This document shows positions 47,983 to 56,785 of a stretch of DNA of 64,000 bases, piece by piece. A model generated the notes under the pieces. That model ran no database searches, was not told the origin of the DNA, and was given only the letters and a program-made list of their open reading frames with translations. Position numbers and translations under genes: made by a program. Source of the DNA: Ramlibacter sp. (lineage in GTDB: Bacteria; Pseudomonadota; Gammaproteobacteria; Burkholderiales; Burkholderiaceae_C); NCBI GenBank assembly GCA_029237735.1, contig JAQZBU010000001.1, positions 1 to 64,000 on the forward strand, written 5' to 3'. The stretch's first letter is position 1; the number at the start of each line of letters is the position of its first letter.

Positions 47983-49499
47983 CGCTGCTGCTCCCCTTGT
48001 TCCTGGCGGTCATCGTCGCGCTGGGGGTTGTGGGCCGCGTCGTTGATCTCGCCCTCAGCTTCATAGTCGCCTTCCACGCTCTTCCAGCCGTGCCGCAGCA
48101 CTTCGCGCTCGCTCGCCCGGAATTGGTCCATGCCGAACTTGGCGCCCAAGCGCATCTGGGCGAATTCATGGTTCGGATAGAACTGCGCCATGAAGCGCTT
48201 GGCCACCAGGCCGAACACGCTGCGCTCGGCGCCGGTCAAATTGGCAGAGGCTTTCCCCGTCGGGATGATGGCGAAGTGTTCGTCGACCTTGCTCTCGTTG
48301 AAGGCGGGGCTGCGGAGGTCCATGTTCGCGCCGGCCGCGACCTGGGGGAACATGCTGTGCAGGGCCTGCACAGTCACGCGCGCCGACTGCAGCACGGACT
48401 CGGGCAAGTAGCGACAGTCCGTGCCGATGTAGCTGATCATCTTGTGCGTGCTGTACAGGCGCTGCGCGGCGTCGCCGGCTTCCTTCAACGTCATGCCAAA
48501 GCGCTTCGCGGCCGCCACCTGCAGGCTGGACAAGTCGAATGGCAACGGCGCCGATTCGCTGCGCTTGACGCACTCGGCGAGGTCGAACTTTCCTTGTGCG
48601 CCGGCGAGGATGCGCTTGACGATCTCCTCGGCGATGGCGCGGTTGACGATCCGCCCCTGGTCGTCGAACCCGGGCATGCCCTCGCACCCCTGCCGGGCAT
48701 GCCAGCGCATCACGGTGCCGTCCTTCAGCACCAGCACCGGTACGAAGTAGTCGACTGCCTTGAAGTTTTCGATCTTCTCGTCACGCAAGACCACCAGCAG
48801 CAACACCGGGCTCTGCACGCGGCCGGCGGACATGCGCCGATATTGGGTCACTTCACTCCAGGCGCGAGAGGCGCTCATGCCCATGCACCAGTCCCCCCGT
48901 TCGCGAACTTCAGCGGCCAGGCGCTTGCGGCGCCAGCGGGGATCCGCGTTCGAGTCCAGGCCCTTCTTCAGGAGCGCCGCCATCGTCTCGGGGTCGGGGT
49001 CGTCGTGCTTGAAGCGGTGGACCGGCTTCTTCGATCCGTCCGGATCAACGCCGGCGTACTCCAGCAGCTCGTCGACAATCAACTGGCCCTCGCGGTCGGT
49101 GTCACCCGCGTTCACGACCTCGCGTGCCCGCCTCACCAGGTCGACCACCGCCCTCAGGTGGGGCGATGGCGACGGGGCCTTGATCTCGCCACGGGGCCGT
49201 GCGGCACCGCGTTTCGCATCTTCGGCCTTGGGCCACTTGACCAGGCGGGCGGGGGACAACGGCAGGTACTGGAACACCGAGCCGCGGCGCTGCTCGTCGG
49301 TCAGGTAGACGTCGGGCGGGGCGTTCTCGAGCATGTGCCCACGCAGGTACGCGATCGCGTCGCCGTTGGAAAGCAGCAAGGCGAACTGGTCGCGGGCATC
49401 CCGGGTCACGGTGCAGCCGTAGGCCAGCTTCAGACCTTCGGCCAGAGCCAGCCCCATCTCCCTTTTCTCCGTGATCCAAACTTTGTTGATTGCGGTCAT
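47979..49499 (-). CDS. topB: topoisomerase III, toprim and active-site part
   Basis: 506 aa from the ATG at 49499. Type IA layout: toprim Glu11 in VWITEKREM, D133-x-D135-x-E137 in AGDTDREGQLI, the gate-domain GRVQSPVL (226-233) and the active-site region KMISYIGTDCRYLP (353-366) with the nucleophile Tyr357. The normally conserved Arg two residues after the Tyr (Y-P-R-T/S-D) is Gly359 here. The protein stops in the linker before the last core segment, which is encoded by the overlapping gene 47389-47982. Plasmid topoisomerases of this kind act in replication or conjugative DNA processing; it lies 52 bp after the giant helicase gene. Confidence 0.85.
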   Translation of the reverse strand: MTAINKVWITEKREMGLALAEGLKLAYGCTVTRDARDQFALLLSNGDAIAYLRGHMLENAPPDVYLTDEQRRGSVFQYLPLSPARLVKWPKAEDAKRGAARPRGEIKAPSPSPHLRAVVDLVRRAREVVNAGDTDREGQLIVDELLEYAGVDPDGSKKPVHRFKHDDPDPETMAALLKKGLDSNADPRWRRKRLAAEVRERGDWCMGMSASRAWSEVTQYRRMSAGRVQSPVLLLVVLRDEKIENFKAVDYFVPVLVLKDGTVMRWHARQGCEGMPGFDDQGRIVNRAIAEEIVKRILAGAQGKFDLAECVKRSESAPLPFDLSSLQVAAAKRFGMTLKEAGDAAQRLYSTHKMISYIGTDCRYLPESVLQSARVTVQALHSMFPQVAAGANMDLRSPAFNESKVDEHFAIIPTGKASANLTGAERSVFGLVAKRFMAQFYPNHEFAQMRLGAKFGMDQFRASEREVLRHGWKSVEGDYEAEGEINDAAHNPQRDDDRQEQGEQQR

Positions 49500-49550
49500 G
49501 TGGGAAATTGTGATTCGGAGACTTCCCGATTGCAAACCGCATCAATCCCT

Positions 49551-52500
49551 TCAGGCAGCGGGCGCTACGGCGGGCGTGAAAACCTCGCCGTCTTCCTCCT
49601 CTTCCTCATCGGCGGCGACCGCCGCGGGAGCGTCATCGTCCTGCTCGATAGCGGCCTGCGTTTGGCTCTGGCTGCGGATGGCCTCCAGGCGCTCTCGCAG
49701 CGAGTCTTTCTTCGCTTCGAAGTACTGCTCCTGCACCACCTGCGCCAGATCGCCCAGCATTGAACCGCGCAGCAGGTACAGCTCGATTCCCGCCGCGCGG
49801 GCGATCATTTCGGCGGCCCCTCGCAACTGTGCTTCGTCCCTGACCGGAATCCGGATCGCCGCCATCCCTTTGGCGGCGCGGCCGCCCTTCTTGGCGCCGC
49901 CACCGCGCAGCTCCGGCCAAAGGAAGGCCTCTTTGGCCTGGGCCAGCCGCTCGGGGGTGTACGTCCGCGCCTCGGGGTGGGCGGCGGTAAAAGCCCGCTT
50001 CGCCTCCGCCTTGAGGGCGCGATCGATGCGATGGGCGTCCACCTTGGCCACCGACAGCATCAGGCAGTCGCCCGGGCGTAGTGCCACCACGGGCTTGTTC
50101 CTGGTTGACGCGGTGTGGCCGCCGGTACCTTTCATCGCGACGCGCAGGTCAGTATTGAAGAAGTAGGTCTGTGCCGGGCCGTTTTGCGGGATGAACCTAC
50201 GCAGCACGCGCTCGCGCTCGAGCCGCCGCGCAGCGGCGGGGTCCACAGGATGTCCCGGCTCGCCGGCTTCCACCACAGGCCCATCCGGCGGCTGGAGATC
50301 CTGCGAGGACGCCCCCGCCGAAACCCCCTCATTGCCAACGGCCTCCACGATGATGGCCGGGTCGAAGGTCTCGCCGCCGTTGGCCACGGGCTGGGCCTCG
50401 CCGCCGCCTTGGCCGGTGCGGGCGCTCTCATCCAGGGCGGTGGACCACAGCCGCCACATGAAATTGCCGATCATCTCCGGCGACCACAGGCGCACCGGCA
50501 GGTCGGCCGACAGCTCGCCGTGGCGGTTGAGCATCGACTTGTGCAGCATCACACCGCGGTGGCGAACGCCCTGCTCGTCCGTGTAGACCACGCCTGAGCC
50601 CATGCGGGTGGCGGCCGCCCACTCGGAAGCCATGTACATATTGCCGTCCAGAACGTGTGCCGTCATCATCCGGTCGCCACGGGGCATCCAGTCGAACTCT
50701 CGCAGCAACGGCCGAACGTGCCAGGCGTTTTCTCCGAGGTCCGTGTACTGCAGCGCGTTCATGTTGCGCGCATTGGCCATGCGGACATCGTGCACGTGCG
50801 CCTGCGGCCGCCAGCCGCCCACGACCGACACGGTTTCAGCTCCGCGGTACGTGTACTTGATCTCGTCGAGCTCATCCATCAGCGTGGCGAGCGACACCAC
50901 CCGCGGCTTCTCGTCTCCCGGGGTGATCACTTCGAATTTCCAGCGCGCGAGGTTGTGCTCCTTCCCCTTCGGCGGCAGCTTCAGATCGAGCACCAGGTAG
51001 CTGGCCGAGAACCGTTCTTCGAACTTCTTGCCCTTCTGGATGACCGGCGAATCAACCACTGCGCCCGGCACAAAGGCGGGCAGGCACTGCAACACCCAGC
51101 GGCGCTGCAGATCCAGGCGCTTCACGCCATTTGCACCTTCAGCCGCCAGCGCCGCCTGCACATCGGCGAAGCGGGTTCCCGGGAGCTCCAGGATCATCTT
51201 GGCTTCCAGGATCTTGGCCAGGCGGCGCGCGATCGGTTCGAGCGAAATGACGGGCACTTGCAACGCCGCCTGCATCCACCGCAGCTTCTCCGGCACGCTC
51301 TCGGCCTCCTCACGCTCTTCCGCCAGTTCGGCAAGGCCTGCGGCCAGTGCCACTCGCAGCGTTGCGCCATCGGGGGCCTGCGCATGCGCCACTTCGACGA
51401 GGTCCGGCTCGCCCAGCGCGAGGGCGGACGGCAACATCCCTGCGTTTTCCATGCTGGAATACGACGGTGGCATGAAGCCCCCGTGCGGCACGGTCTCGTG
51501 TACCGCCGCCTCCTCGGCGTCCGATGCAAGCTGCTCGAGCTCCAGCTCGTCCTGGCGCAGCTGCTCTCCGCGATCGACGGCGGGTGCCGGCTCATCGCCT
51601 CCAGCGGGCTGCTGCGCGGCGTCGGCCGCAGTGACCGCGTTTTGGCCCTGACGCCGGAATTCGATCAGCGCCTGGTGCTCCTCGAAGCTGCTGTCGCGCG
51701 CTACGCCGGCGTCCACCAGCTTGCGAGAGTTGGCCGCGGCGATCGCGAAGGCCTGCTCGGGCATGATCGGCTTCAGCTCGGTGCGCCACTTCACCTTCGT
51801 GAGGAATACGGGACCGTCGAATGTTGACCCCAGGCCCTCCATATCGATGCCGGTGACGATCTCCCGCTGCGCAAGCTTGGCGCGCCAGTCGAACTCGCGC
51901 GGCTTGAGGGGGTTTTCTCCGGAAAGCTCGTACCGCGCGATCTCGTCGTTGTACATCTCCGTGATTTCTTCGTACACGGTGCGCTGCTCCGAAACCTTCA
52001 GCAGGGCCACGCGGGACGTCAGGCGCGCGGCCGCATCGAAGGTCGGGCGCTCCAAGTCCGCGTCGGTGATGCCCAGCCGCGAGCGAATTCCCCCGTTGTC
52101 CATCAGGAAACGGTGGCACACATCGCGCCCGACGGTGTTCAGCAGGTCCGGGATGGACTTGAACTCGGCAGCGTTCTCGCGCGACGAGCGCACGTTGGCC
52201 GAGAGTCTGGCCAGCTTCTTGTTCTGCATCATGAGCGCACGCACCTCGCCATAGATGCCGGTCGTGCACATGCGGATGATGGGCGTGATCACCTGGTCGA
52301 AGCGGTTCACCCGGCCGTACAGCTGGATGCGGTTCGTGGGGTCTTCCGGGATCTGGAGTTCTTCAATCTCGCGCTGCCGCGTGTCTGCGAAGCGCGGGGA
52401 CGCGTGAAGCGAAATCCCGGTCGCTGCGGAACGGTTCACGCAAACGGCGTCCAGATCGCCGTTGTTGAACGCATAGGCGGTCGCGCTCACGGTGCGCTTG

Positions 52501-55500
52501 CGCTTGTCGCGCCGGTGGAGGTGCCACTTGTTCTCGGACCAGGCAGGCGAGTCGATCGGCTCGGCCCGGGCCACGGCCGGCGCCTCCAGGCGCAGCTGGC
52601 GCCCGGAGATCTCGCCGTAGGTGATGCCGGCTTCCGCCAGACGGGCCTGTACCACGTCGATCGCGTTCAAAGGAAGGGGCGGCAGCGCCTCGATCATCTG
52701 CAGGATGCGCTCCATGCCGTAGCGGTAATCCTGCGCCTGCTCGGCCGTCATCCCGGGCAGGTCCTCCAGCACCAGGACGCGGTGCTGCGAGCGAGCCGTG
52801 TCCTCCTGCTCGAGGACGGCGTCGATATCCACCGCCTCGTCGGCGCCAGCGTCTTCGTCCACCGCGTCGGCCGCACCGGTGTGCGCCCGACGCGCGGCGC
52901 GCTCCGCGCCTGCCAGGTCGTTCTCGGTGACCTTGTCGTAGGAAATGACGCCCAGGCGCTGGATGACGTTGCGAAGCAGATCGCGCACCGTGGGTGCATC
53001 CACCGAATCCGGCAGGCTCGGGCGCTCGCCGTCGATGCCGGGGATCATCTCGCGTTGCACGATGCGGCGCACAAAGGCCTCGCCGGTGTCGTCGAAGATG
53101 ATGACCGGCTTGCGATTCTCGGCAACGGCGCGGATCGCCGACCGCGCGACGTTGTCGGCGTTCATGACAGCCAGGCTGCGGCGCATGACTTGATAGAGCA
53201 CCGAGCCGGCGCCAAAGCTCGATCGGAAGATCCGGTCTTCAGCAGCGGCCGCGCCTGCCCGCACGCGGGCCTGCGGCAGGTTCCCGCCTTCGTCGCCCAC
53301 CCGTGCGGCGCGCGCGCGCTTCAAGACCTTCACGGTATCGTCGTTGAGGCGCGCGAGCAGCTTGTTGATCTCCCCGCCCACGAAAGTCATCGCCGCCAGC
53401 ACCTCGGAAACCCGATCCGAGAGCATTTCATTGCGCAGACGGTTCTCGTCGTCGATCTCGACGATGAAGTCCACCTTGGACAAATCGTGTTCGCGCCGGA
53501 TGAACGCGCCGTCACGAGCCAGCATGGAGGAGAAAAGCTCCGAGAAGGCTTCGCCGCCCTGGCGCATGGTCTGCGCGAGCGAGGAGACGTTGATCGATTC
53601 CGGCAGGGCACGCCCGTACACGTGCAGGTTCTCGCTGGTCTTTGCCCACGTGGCCGAGCTGTAGGCGACATACTTGGCGGCCGTCGTCAGGTCCACGATG
53701 GCGCGCGAGATGTTGGAGTCGCTTCCGGCCGCCACGTGCGCCTCGTCCGAGATCAGCAAGCAATCCCCGATGATCTCGCGCAGCCAGTCGGCCTTGGGGG
53801 AGTCCTCCCCCGAGATCTGGGAATACGTCGTGAAGATCAGGTTCACGCCCAGCTCGCCGGGCTTCTTGTGCTCCTCGATGGCCCGGGCCAGCAGCTTCGG
53901 GTCTGGCTTGTCGACCAGGACCTCGTTCGTGAAGACGTCCACGATGGTGCCGTCGGCGTTGGTGATGAGCGGGCGAAAGCGCCCCCATTCTTCGATGTCA
54001 CGCAGGTCACGCACGAAGTCCGAGAACAGGTTGGCGCGGTCGGTGATGAAGACGATCGGGCAGTTCTGCTTGTTGGCGAACACGGCGACGCCCGCGAGTT
54101 GGCGGCCTTTGCCAATCCCGGTCTCGTCGCCGATGATCATTCCGCGCCCTTGCATGCCGCGGTGCAGGGCCAGCGCCAGGGCATCCACTTGCTCCGCGGA
54201 AAATCGCCGGCCGAGGGTATGGGGGCCGAAACCCAGGCTGCGCTCTACGAAAGCGTCCACGGGGCCGTGCACCTGCTCGACGGCTGCCAGCGCCGCTTGC
54301 AGGGGCTCCTGCAGGTTGGCCGGAACCATTGTGCGGGGCTCGCTGACTTTGGAGAATGCCACGTAGGGGCGCTGGAAGTGGTTCTCCTGCGCCGCCCGCG
54401 CTACGTCGATGCTCTCGCTTTCGGCTTCGCGCACCTTGGCCGTGGCCAGCACCTCGTCGACCTCGCTCTTCAGCGCGTCCCAACCGGCAACCACCTTGAA
54501 CTCTTCCAGGCGCAGCGAATGCCCCACCGGCGGGCGGTTGCGAAGGCTCACCAGGCGCAGACAGGCGCCGGAGCCGAGCTTGCGCGTGAGCGCCTCCGGC
54601 AGCTGCATGGCGCTTTCGACGTCGTAGCGCCTGGCGATCGCGGAGAAGAACGTCCGCTCAGCCGGCGTGATCTCGCCGCTCGCCGCGCCGGCCGCGAGCA
54701 CCAGCACTGCGCGACCACCAGCCTTCAAGCCCCGCAACGCCGTCATCGCACGGACCAGGTCCTCGCGGGAGCCGTCGTTGCCGTAAACGGGGTCGGCGTT
54801 GTAGAAGAGCCCATCCAGGTTCTGATGCAGATCCGGCGCGCGGGCATCCAGCCAGCGCACGTCCTGGACGCGGACGCGTGCCGCGTGGCGCGACAGGCTG
54901 TCCTCGTGGCCGGCGGCCAGGATCTCGGTGCCGGGCGGAAAGAACGCGAAGCTGGCGCCATCCCAGGGCTGGGGCACGGCGATGCGCAGGCCCTTGGTGT
55001 CGCCCAACAAACGCTGGGCTATCACCGAGAGCGGCAACGGCATGGCGGCTTCGCCACGCCGCGGGCCGCGGTAGCCGGGAAGGTTGTCGTACAGGAGGCG
55101 GGCATCGCCGAACGCCTCGGAGGCGGTCTCGTAGGCACCGTGCAGGAAGCGTACGGTTGCGGCGTCGACCACCGATTGCACATTGCCATACTCCTCGACC
55201 GTGTACGGGCCTTCACGGTCCAGAACGGCGAGCAGGAAGTCATCGAGGTTTTCGGAATGCTGGACTTCGCCCTGGAGCATGGCCTGCACGAATCCGTCGG
55301 CGCAGCGATCGAGGGCTTCCTCATCCGGCGCACGCAGGAACATCTCAGGCCGCCCGAGCTTGCCCTCGAAAGTGCGCGCCCCGTTTCCATGGAGGACGAA
55401 CCGGCCGGCCGCGCTGGCGAACACCTCGTCGCCCTCGGCGTTGCGGCCAAGACGCCGCACGGTCCCGGTTTCCACCGCCGCGCGTGTTTCGTCCGCCGTG

Positions 55501-55853
55501 CGGGGCTCTTCCGTCAGGCGTGTCTTGCGCACCGCGTTGAGATCCAGCACCGCATCCTTGCGGTCCATCATCGCGGCCTGGGCATTCGCCCAGACCGGAT
55601 GGAACATCGCCGGCGTGATCGTCCGCGGCTCATCGTCCGCGCGAACCCGCATCAAGTATTTGCGGGTCGCACTGGGCCGAAACCCCAGACGTTCGATCGC
55701 CTGGTTCCACCGAGGCGAGTCAGCCTTGATGCCCATGAGGAAGAAGATGGTGCGCTGGCGTCCATCCTCGTCAGCCACCAGGCCGACCTTGAGACGGGCC
55801 GGGTGCATCTGGTCGCGCAGGTCAATCCACTTGATGGAGTCGCTCGAGGACAT
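49551..55853 (-). CDS. 2100-aa Strawberry-notch-type SF2 helicase/methylase-like protein
   Basis: N-terminal 480 residues: an unassigned start, then a segment with the look of a methylase or TaqI-like fold (GRAVLVLAAGAASG, ERTFFSAIARRYDVESAMQLP), lacking a clear NPPF motif. Central SF2 helicase: Walker A GDETGIGKGRQLAG (about 573-586), TTYSQIS, DEAH box LLISDEAHVA (about 697-706), SSATWAKT. A C-terminal Strawberry-notch-like helicase part: QLYGRVNRFDQV in the 1170-1190 region. The last 700 residues are mixed, ending in an acidic Glu/Asp stretch. Proteins of this kind are large, carried by conjugative elements and phages, and their substrate is unknown. It follows a terminator and leader hairpin and precedes topB, forming a DNA-processing block. 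Confidence 0.75.
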   Translation of the reverse strand: MSSSDSIKWIDLRDQMHPARLKVGLVADEDGRQRTIFFLMGIKADSPRWNQAIERLGFRPSATRKYLMRVRADDEPRTITPAMFHPVWANAQAAMMDRKDAVLDLNAVRKTRLTEEPRTADETRAAVETGTVRRLGRNAEGDEVFASAAGRFVLHGNGARTFEGKLGRPEMFLRAPDEEALDRCADGFVQAMLQGEVQHSENLDDFLLAVLDREGPYTVEEYGNVQSVVDAATVRFLHGAYETASEAFGDARLLYDNLPGYRGPRRGEAAMPLPLSVIAQRLLGDTKGLRIAVPQPWDGASFAFFPPGTEILAAGHEDSLSRHAARVRVQDVRWLDARAPDLHQNLDGLFYNADPVYGNDGSREDLVRAMTALRGLKAGGRAVLVLAAGAASGEITPAERTFFSAIARRYDVESAMQLPEALTRKLGSGACLRLVSLRNRPPVGHSLRLEEFKVVAGWDALKSEVDEVLATAKVREAESESIDVARAAQENHFQRPYVAFSKVSEPRTMVPANLQEPLQAALAAVEQVHGPVDAFVERSLGFGPHTLGRRFSAEQVDALALALHRGMQGRGMIIGDETGIGKGRQLAGVAVFANKQNCPIVFITDRANLFSDFVRDLRDIEEWGRFRPLITNADGTIVDVFTNEVLVDKPDPKLLARAIEEHKKPGELGVNLIFTTYSQISGEDSPKADWLREIIGDCLLISDEAHVAAGSDSNISRAIVDLTTAAKYVAYSSATWAKTSENLHVYGRALPESINVSSLAQTMRQGGEAFSELFSSMLARDGAFIRREHDLSKVDFIVEIDDENRLRNEMLSDRVSEVLAAMTFVGGEINKLLARLNDDTVKVLKRARAARVGDEGGNLPQARVRAGAAAAEDRIFRSSFGAGSVLYQVMRRSLAVMNADNVARSAIRAVAENRKPVIIFDDTGEAFVRRIVQREMIPGIDGERPSLPDSVDAPTVRDLLRNVIQRLGVISYDKVTENDLAGAERAARRAHTGAADAVDEDAGADEAVDIDAVLEQEDTARSQHRVLVLEDLPGMTAEQAQDYRYGMERILQMIEALPPLPLNAIDVVQARLAEAGITYGEISGRQLRLEAPAVARAEPIDSPAWSENKWHLHRRDKRKRTVSATAYAFNNGDLDAVCVNRSAATGISLHASPRFADTRQREIEELQIPEDPTNRIQLYGRVNRFDQVITPIIRMCTTGIYGEVRALMMQNKKLARLSANVRSSRENAAEFKSIPDLLNTVGRDVCHRFLMDNGGIRSRLGITDADLERPTFDAAARLTSRVALLKVSEQRTVYEEITEMYNDEIARYELSGENPLKPREFDWRAKLAQREIVTGIDMEGLGSTFDGPVFLTKVKWRTELKPIMPEQAFAIAAANSRKLVDAGVARDSSFEEHQALIEFRRQGQNAVTAADAAQQPAGGDEPAPAVDRGEQLRQDELELEQLASDAEEAAVHETVPHGGFMPPSYSSMENAGMLPSALALGEPDLVEVAHAQAPDGATLRVALAAGLAELAEEREEAESVPEKLRWMQAALQVPVISLEPIARRLAKILEAKMILELPGTRFADVQAALAAEGANGVKRLDLQRRWVLQCLPAFVPGAVVDSPVIQKGKKFEERFSASYLVLDLKLPPKGKEHNLARWKFEVITPGDEKPRVVSLATLMDELDEIKYTYRGAETVSVVGGWRPQAHVHDVRMANARNMNALQYTDLGENAWHVRPLLREFDWMPRGDRMMTAHVLDGNMYMASEWAAATRMGSGVVYTDEQGVRHRGVMLHKSMLNRHGELSADLPVRLWSPEMIGNFMWRLWSTALDESARTGQGGGEAQPVANGGETFDPAIIVEAVGNEGVSAGASSQDLQPPDGPVVEAGEPGHPVDPAAARRLERERVLRRFIPQNGPAQTYFFNTDLRVAMKGTGGHTASTRNKPVVALRPGDCLMLSVAKVDAHRIDRALKAEAKRAFTAAHPEARTYTPERLAQAKEAFLWPELRGGGAKKGGRAAKGMAAIRIPVRDEAQLRGAAEMIARAAGIELYLLRGSMLGDLAQVVQEQYFEAKKDSLRERLEAIRSQSQTQAAIEQDDDAPAAVAADEEEEEDGEVFTPAVAPAA

Positions 55854-55907
55854 AGAACTTCGTTTGGTTGCTGGTTACGGGGAAAAGGGCATGCCGAAGC
55901 AGGCACT

Positions 55908-55939
55908 CAGCGAAGCGCGGGCTGGCTCGGGCTTCGCTG
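55908..55939. promoter_or_regulatory. leader hairpin ahead of the giant helicase gene
   Basis: Perfect 9-bp arms CAGCGAAGC (55908-55916) and GCTTCGCTG (55931-55939) with a 14-nt loop, 55 bp upstream of the helicase start and 22 bp past the terminator of the preceding gene. It could be an operator, an RNA leader element or a processing site. Confidence 0.35.
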
Positions 55940-55961
55940 AAGGCCCGGAGGACCCCCAGTG

Positions 55962-56001
55962 AAAAAAAGGCGGGCGCGCCCCGAAAGGAGTCGCGTCCGC
56001 C
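55962..56001 (-). terminator. intrinsic terminator after the ssDNA-binding-like gene
   Basis: Read on the minus strand: stem GGCGGACGCG / CGCGCCCGCC (one G-T type mismatch) with a 13-nt loop, followed by seven T. This is a textbook rho-independent terminator directly after the stop at 56016, separating that gene from the helicase gene unless bypassed. Confidence 0.75.
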
Positions 56002-56015
56002 TTGGTGCCCGGAGA

Positions 56016-56723
56016 TCAGCCGCGCGCGCGCATGCCGGCGATTTCGGTCGGATCGATGTCGGCCTCGCTGACGCCGCCGCCGGAGCCCTGCTGCTGCGAC
56101 TGGCTGTTGGCGTTGCGCGGGTTCTCGGCGTCCAGGCGGGCGGTGAGCTTGCCGACCAGGTCTTCCATGATCTCGGTCCAGCCCGGCTTGACCTTCACGG
56201 TCTTGTTCGTGCCTTCGATCTTGCGCTCTTCCATCGGCGGCAGTTCGGCGCCGCGGCCGGCGAAATCGGGCTTCACGGTGACCCAGGCGCCGGTCTGGTC
56301 CTGCTGCTTGAACGAGATGTGCCCGCCTTCACGGTCGAACACGAAGTCGCCCAGCTTCAGGCCCTTTTCGGCGAACCAGGGCTTGATGGACACGGCCTTG
56401 GTGGTGTCGGCCGCGAACAGGCGAGCCAGCAGCTGCACGCCCTGCGAGCTCGCTTCATGCGCTTCGGTGTAGATCGTGAAAGCGACGCACATGTTCGGGC
56501 CACCATCGGGATCCTTCAGATACAGGTTTGCCCGCAGGCTCTTCTGGTCTTCGAAGGTGTCCTCCTGGATGGCCAGGCGGTACGGGACACCCTCGATCGC
56601 GGTACGGCCCGCTTCGTAGGTCTGCTTGTTCGGGCCGCTGCCGCTGGTGAAGCAGCCGAGCTTCTGGTTGATGGTGAAAAACTGGACGTTGCCGCCGTTA
56701 CCGCCGCCGGTTTTGATACCCAT
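56016..56723 (-). CDS. possible ssDNA-binding or annealing protein
   Basis: 235 aa from the ATG at 56723, which has an ideal TAGGAGG ribosome site. The beta-rich body (NVQFFTINQKLGCFTSG, EGVPYRLAIQEDTFEDQKSLRANLYLKD, GVQLLARLFAAD, IKPWFAEKGLKLGDFVF) is followed by a flexible Gln/Gly linker and a tail (EADIDPTEIAGMRARG). The fold suggestion and its place directly after a YqaJ-type exonuclease gene fit the ssDNA-binding/annealing half of a phage-style recombination pair, but no SSB signature is certain. The strong ribosome site suggests high expression, as for an ssDNA-coating protein. Confidence 0.5.
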   Translation of the reverse strand: MGIKTGGGNGGNVQFFTINQKLGCFTSGSGPNKQTYEAGRTAIEGVPYRLAIQEDTFEDQKSLRANLYLKDPDGGPNMCVAFTIYTEAHEASSQGVQLLARLFAADTTKAVSIKPWFAEKGLKLGDFVFDREGGHISFKQQDQTGAWVTVKPDFAGRGAELPPMEERKIEGTNKTVKVKPGWTEIMEDLVGKLTARLDAENPRNANSQSQQQGSGGGVSEADIDPTEIAGMRARG

Positions 56724-56785
56724 GATGTACCTCCTAAGGTGTGTAGGGTGTGAATAAACGAAGAGAAATTCGCTGCGCCTTGCCT

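Noticed and set aside
52113-55940. A 1275-codon open frame on the plus strand opposite the giant helicase gene
   Set aside because: It is the GC-rich antisense shadow: the minus strand encodes clear Walker A, DEAH and conserved helicase text throughout, while the plus product is His/Arg/Gly-rich without any motif.
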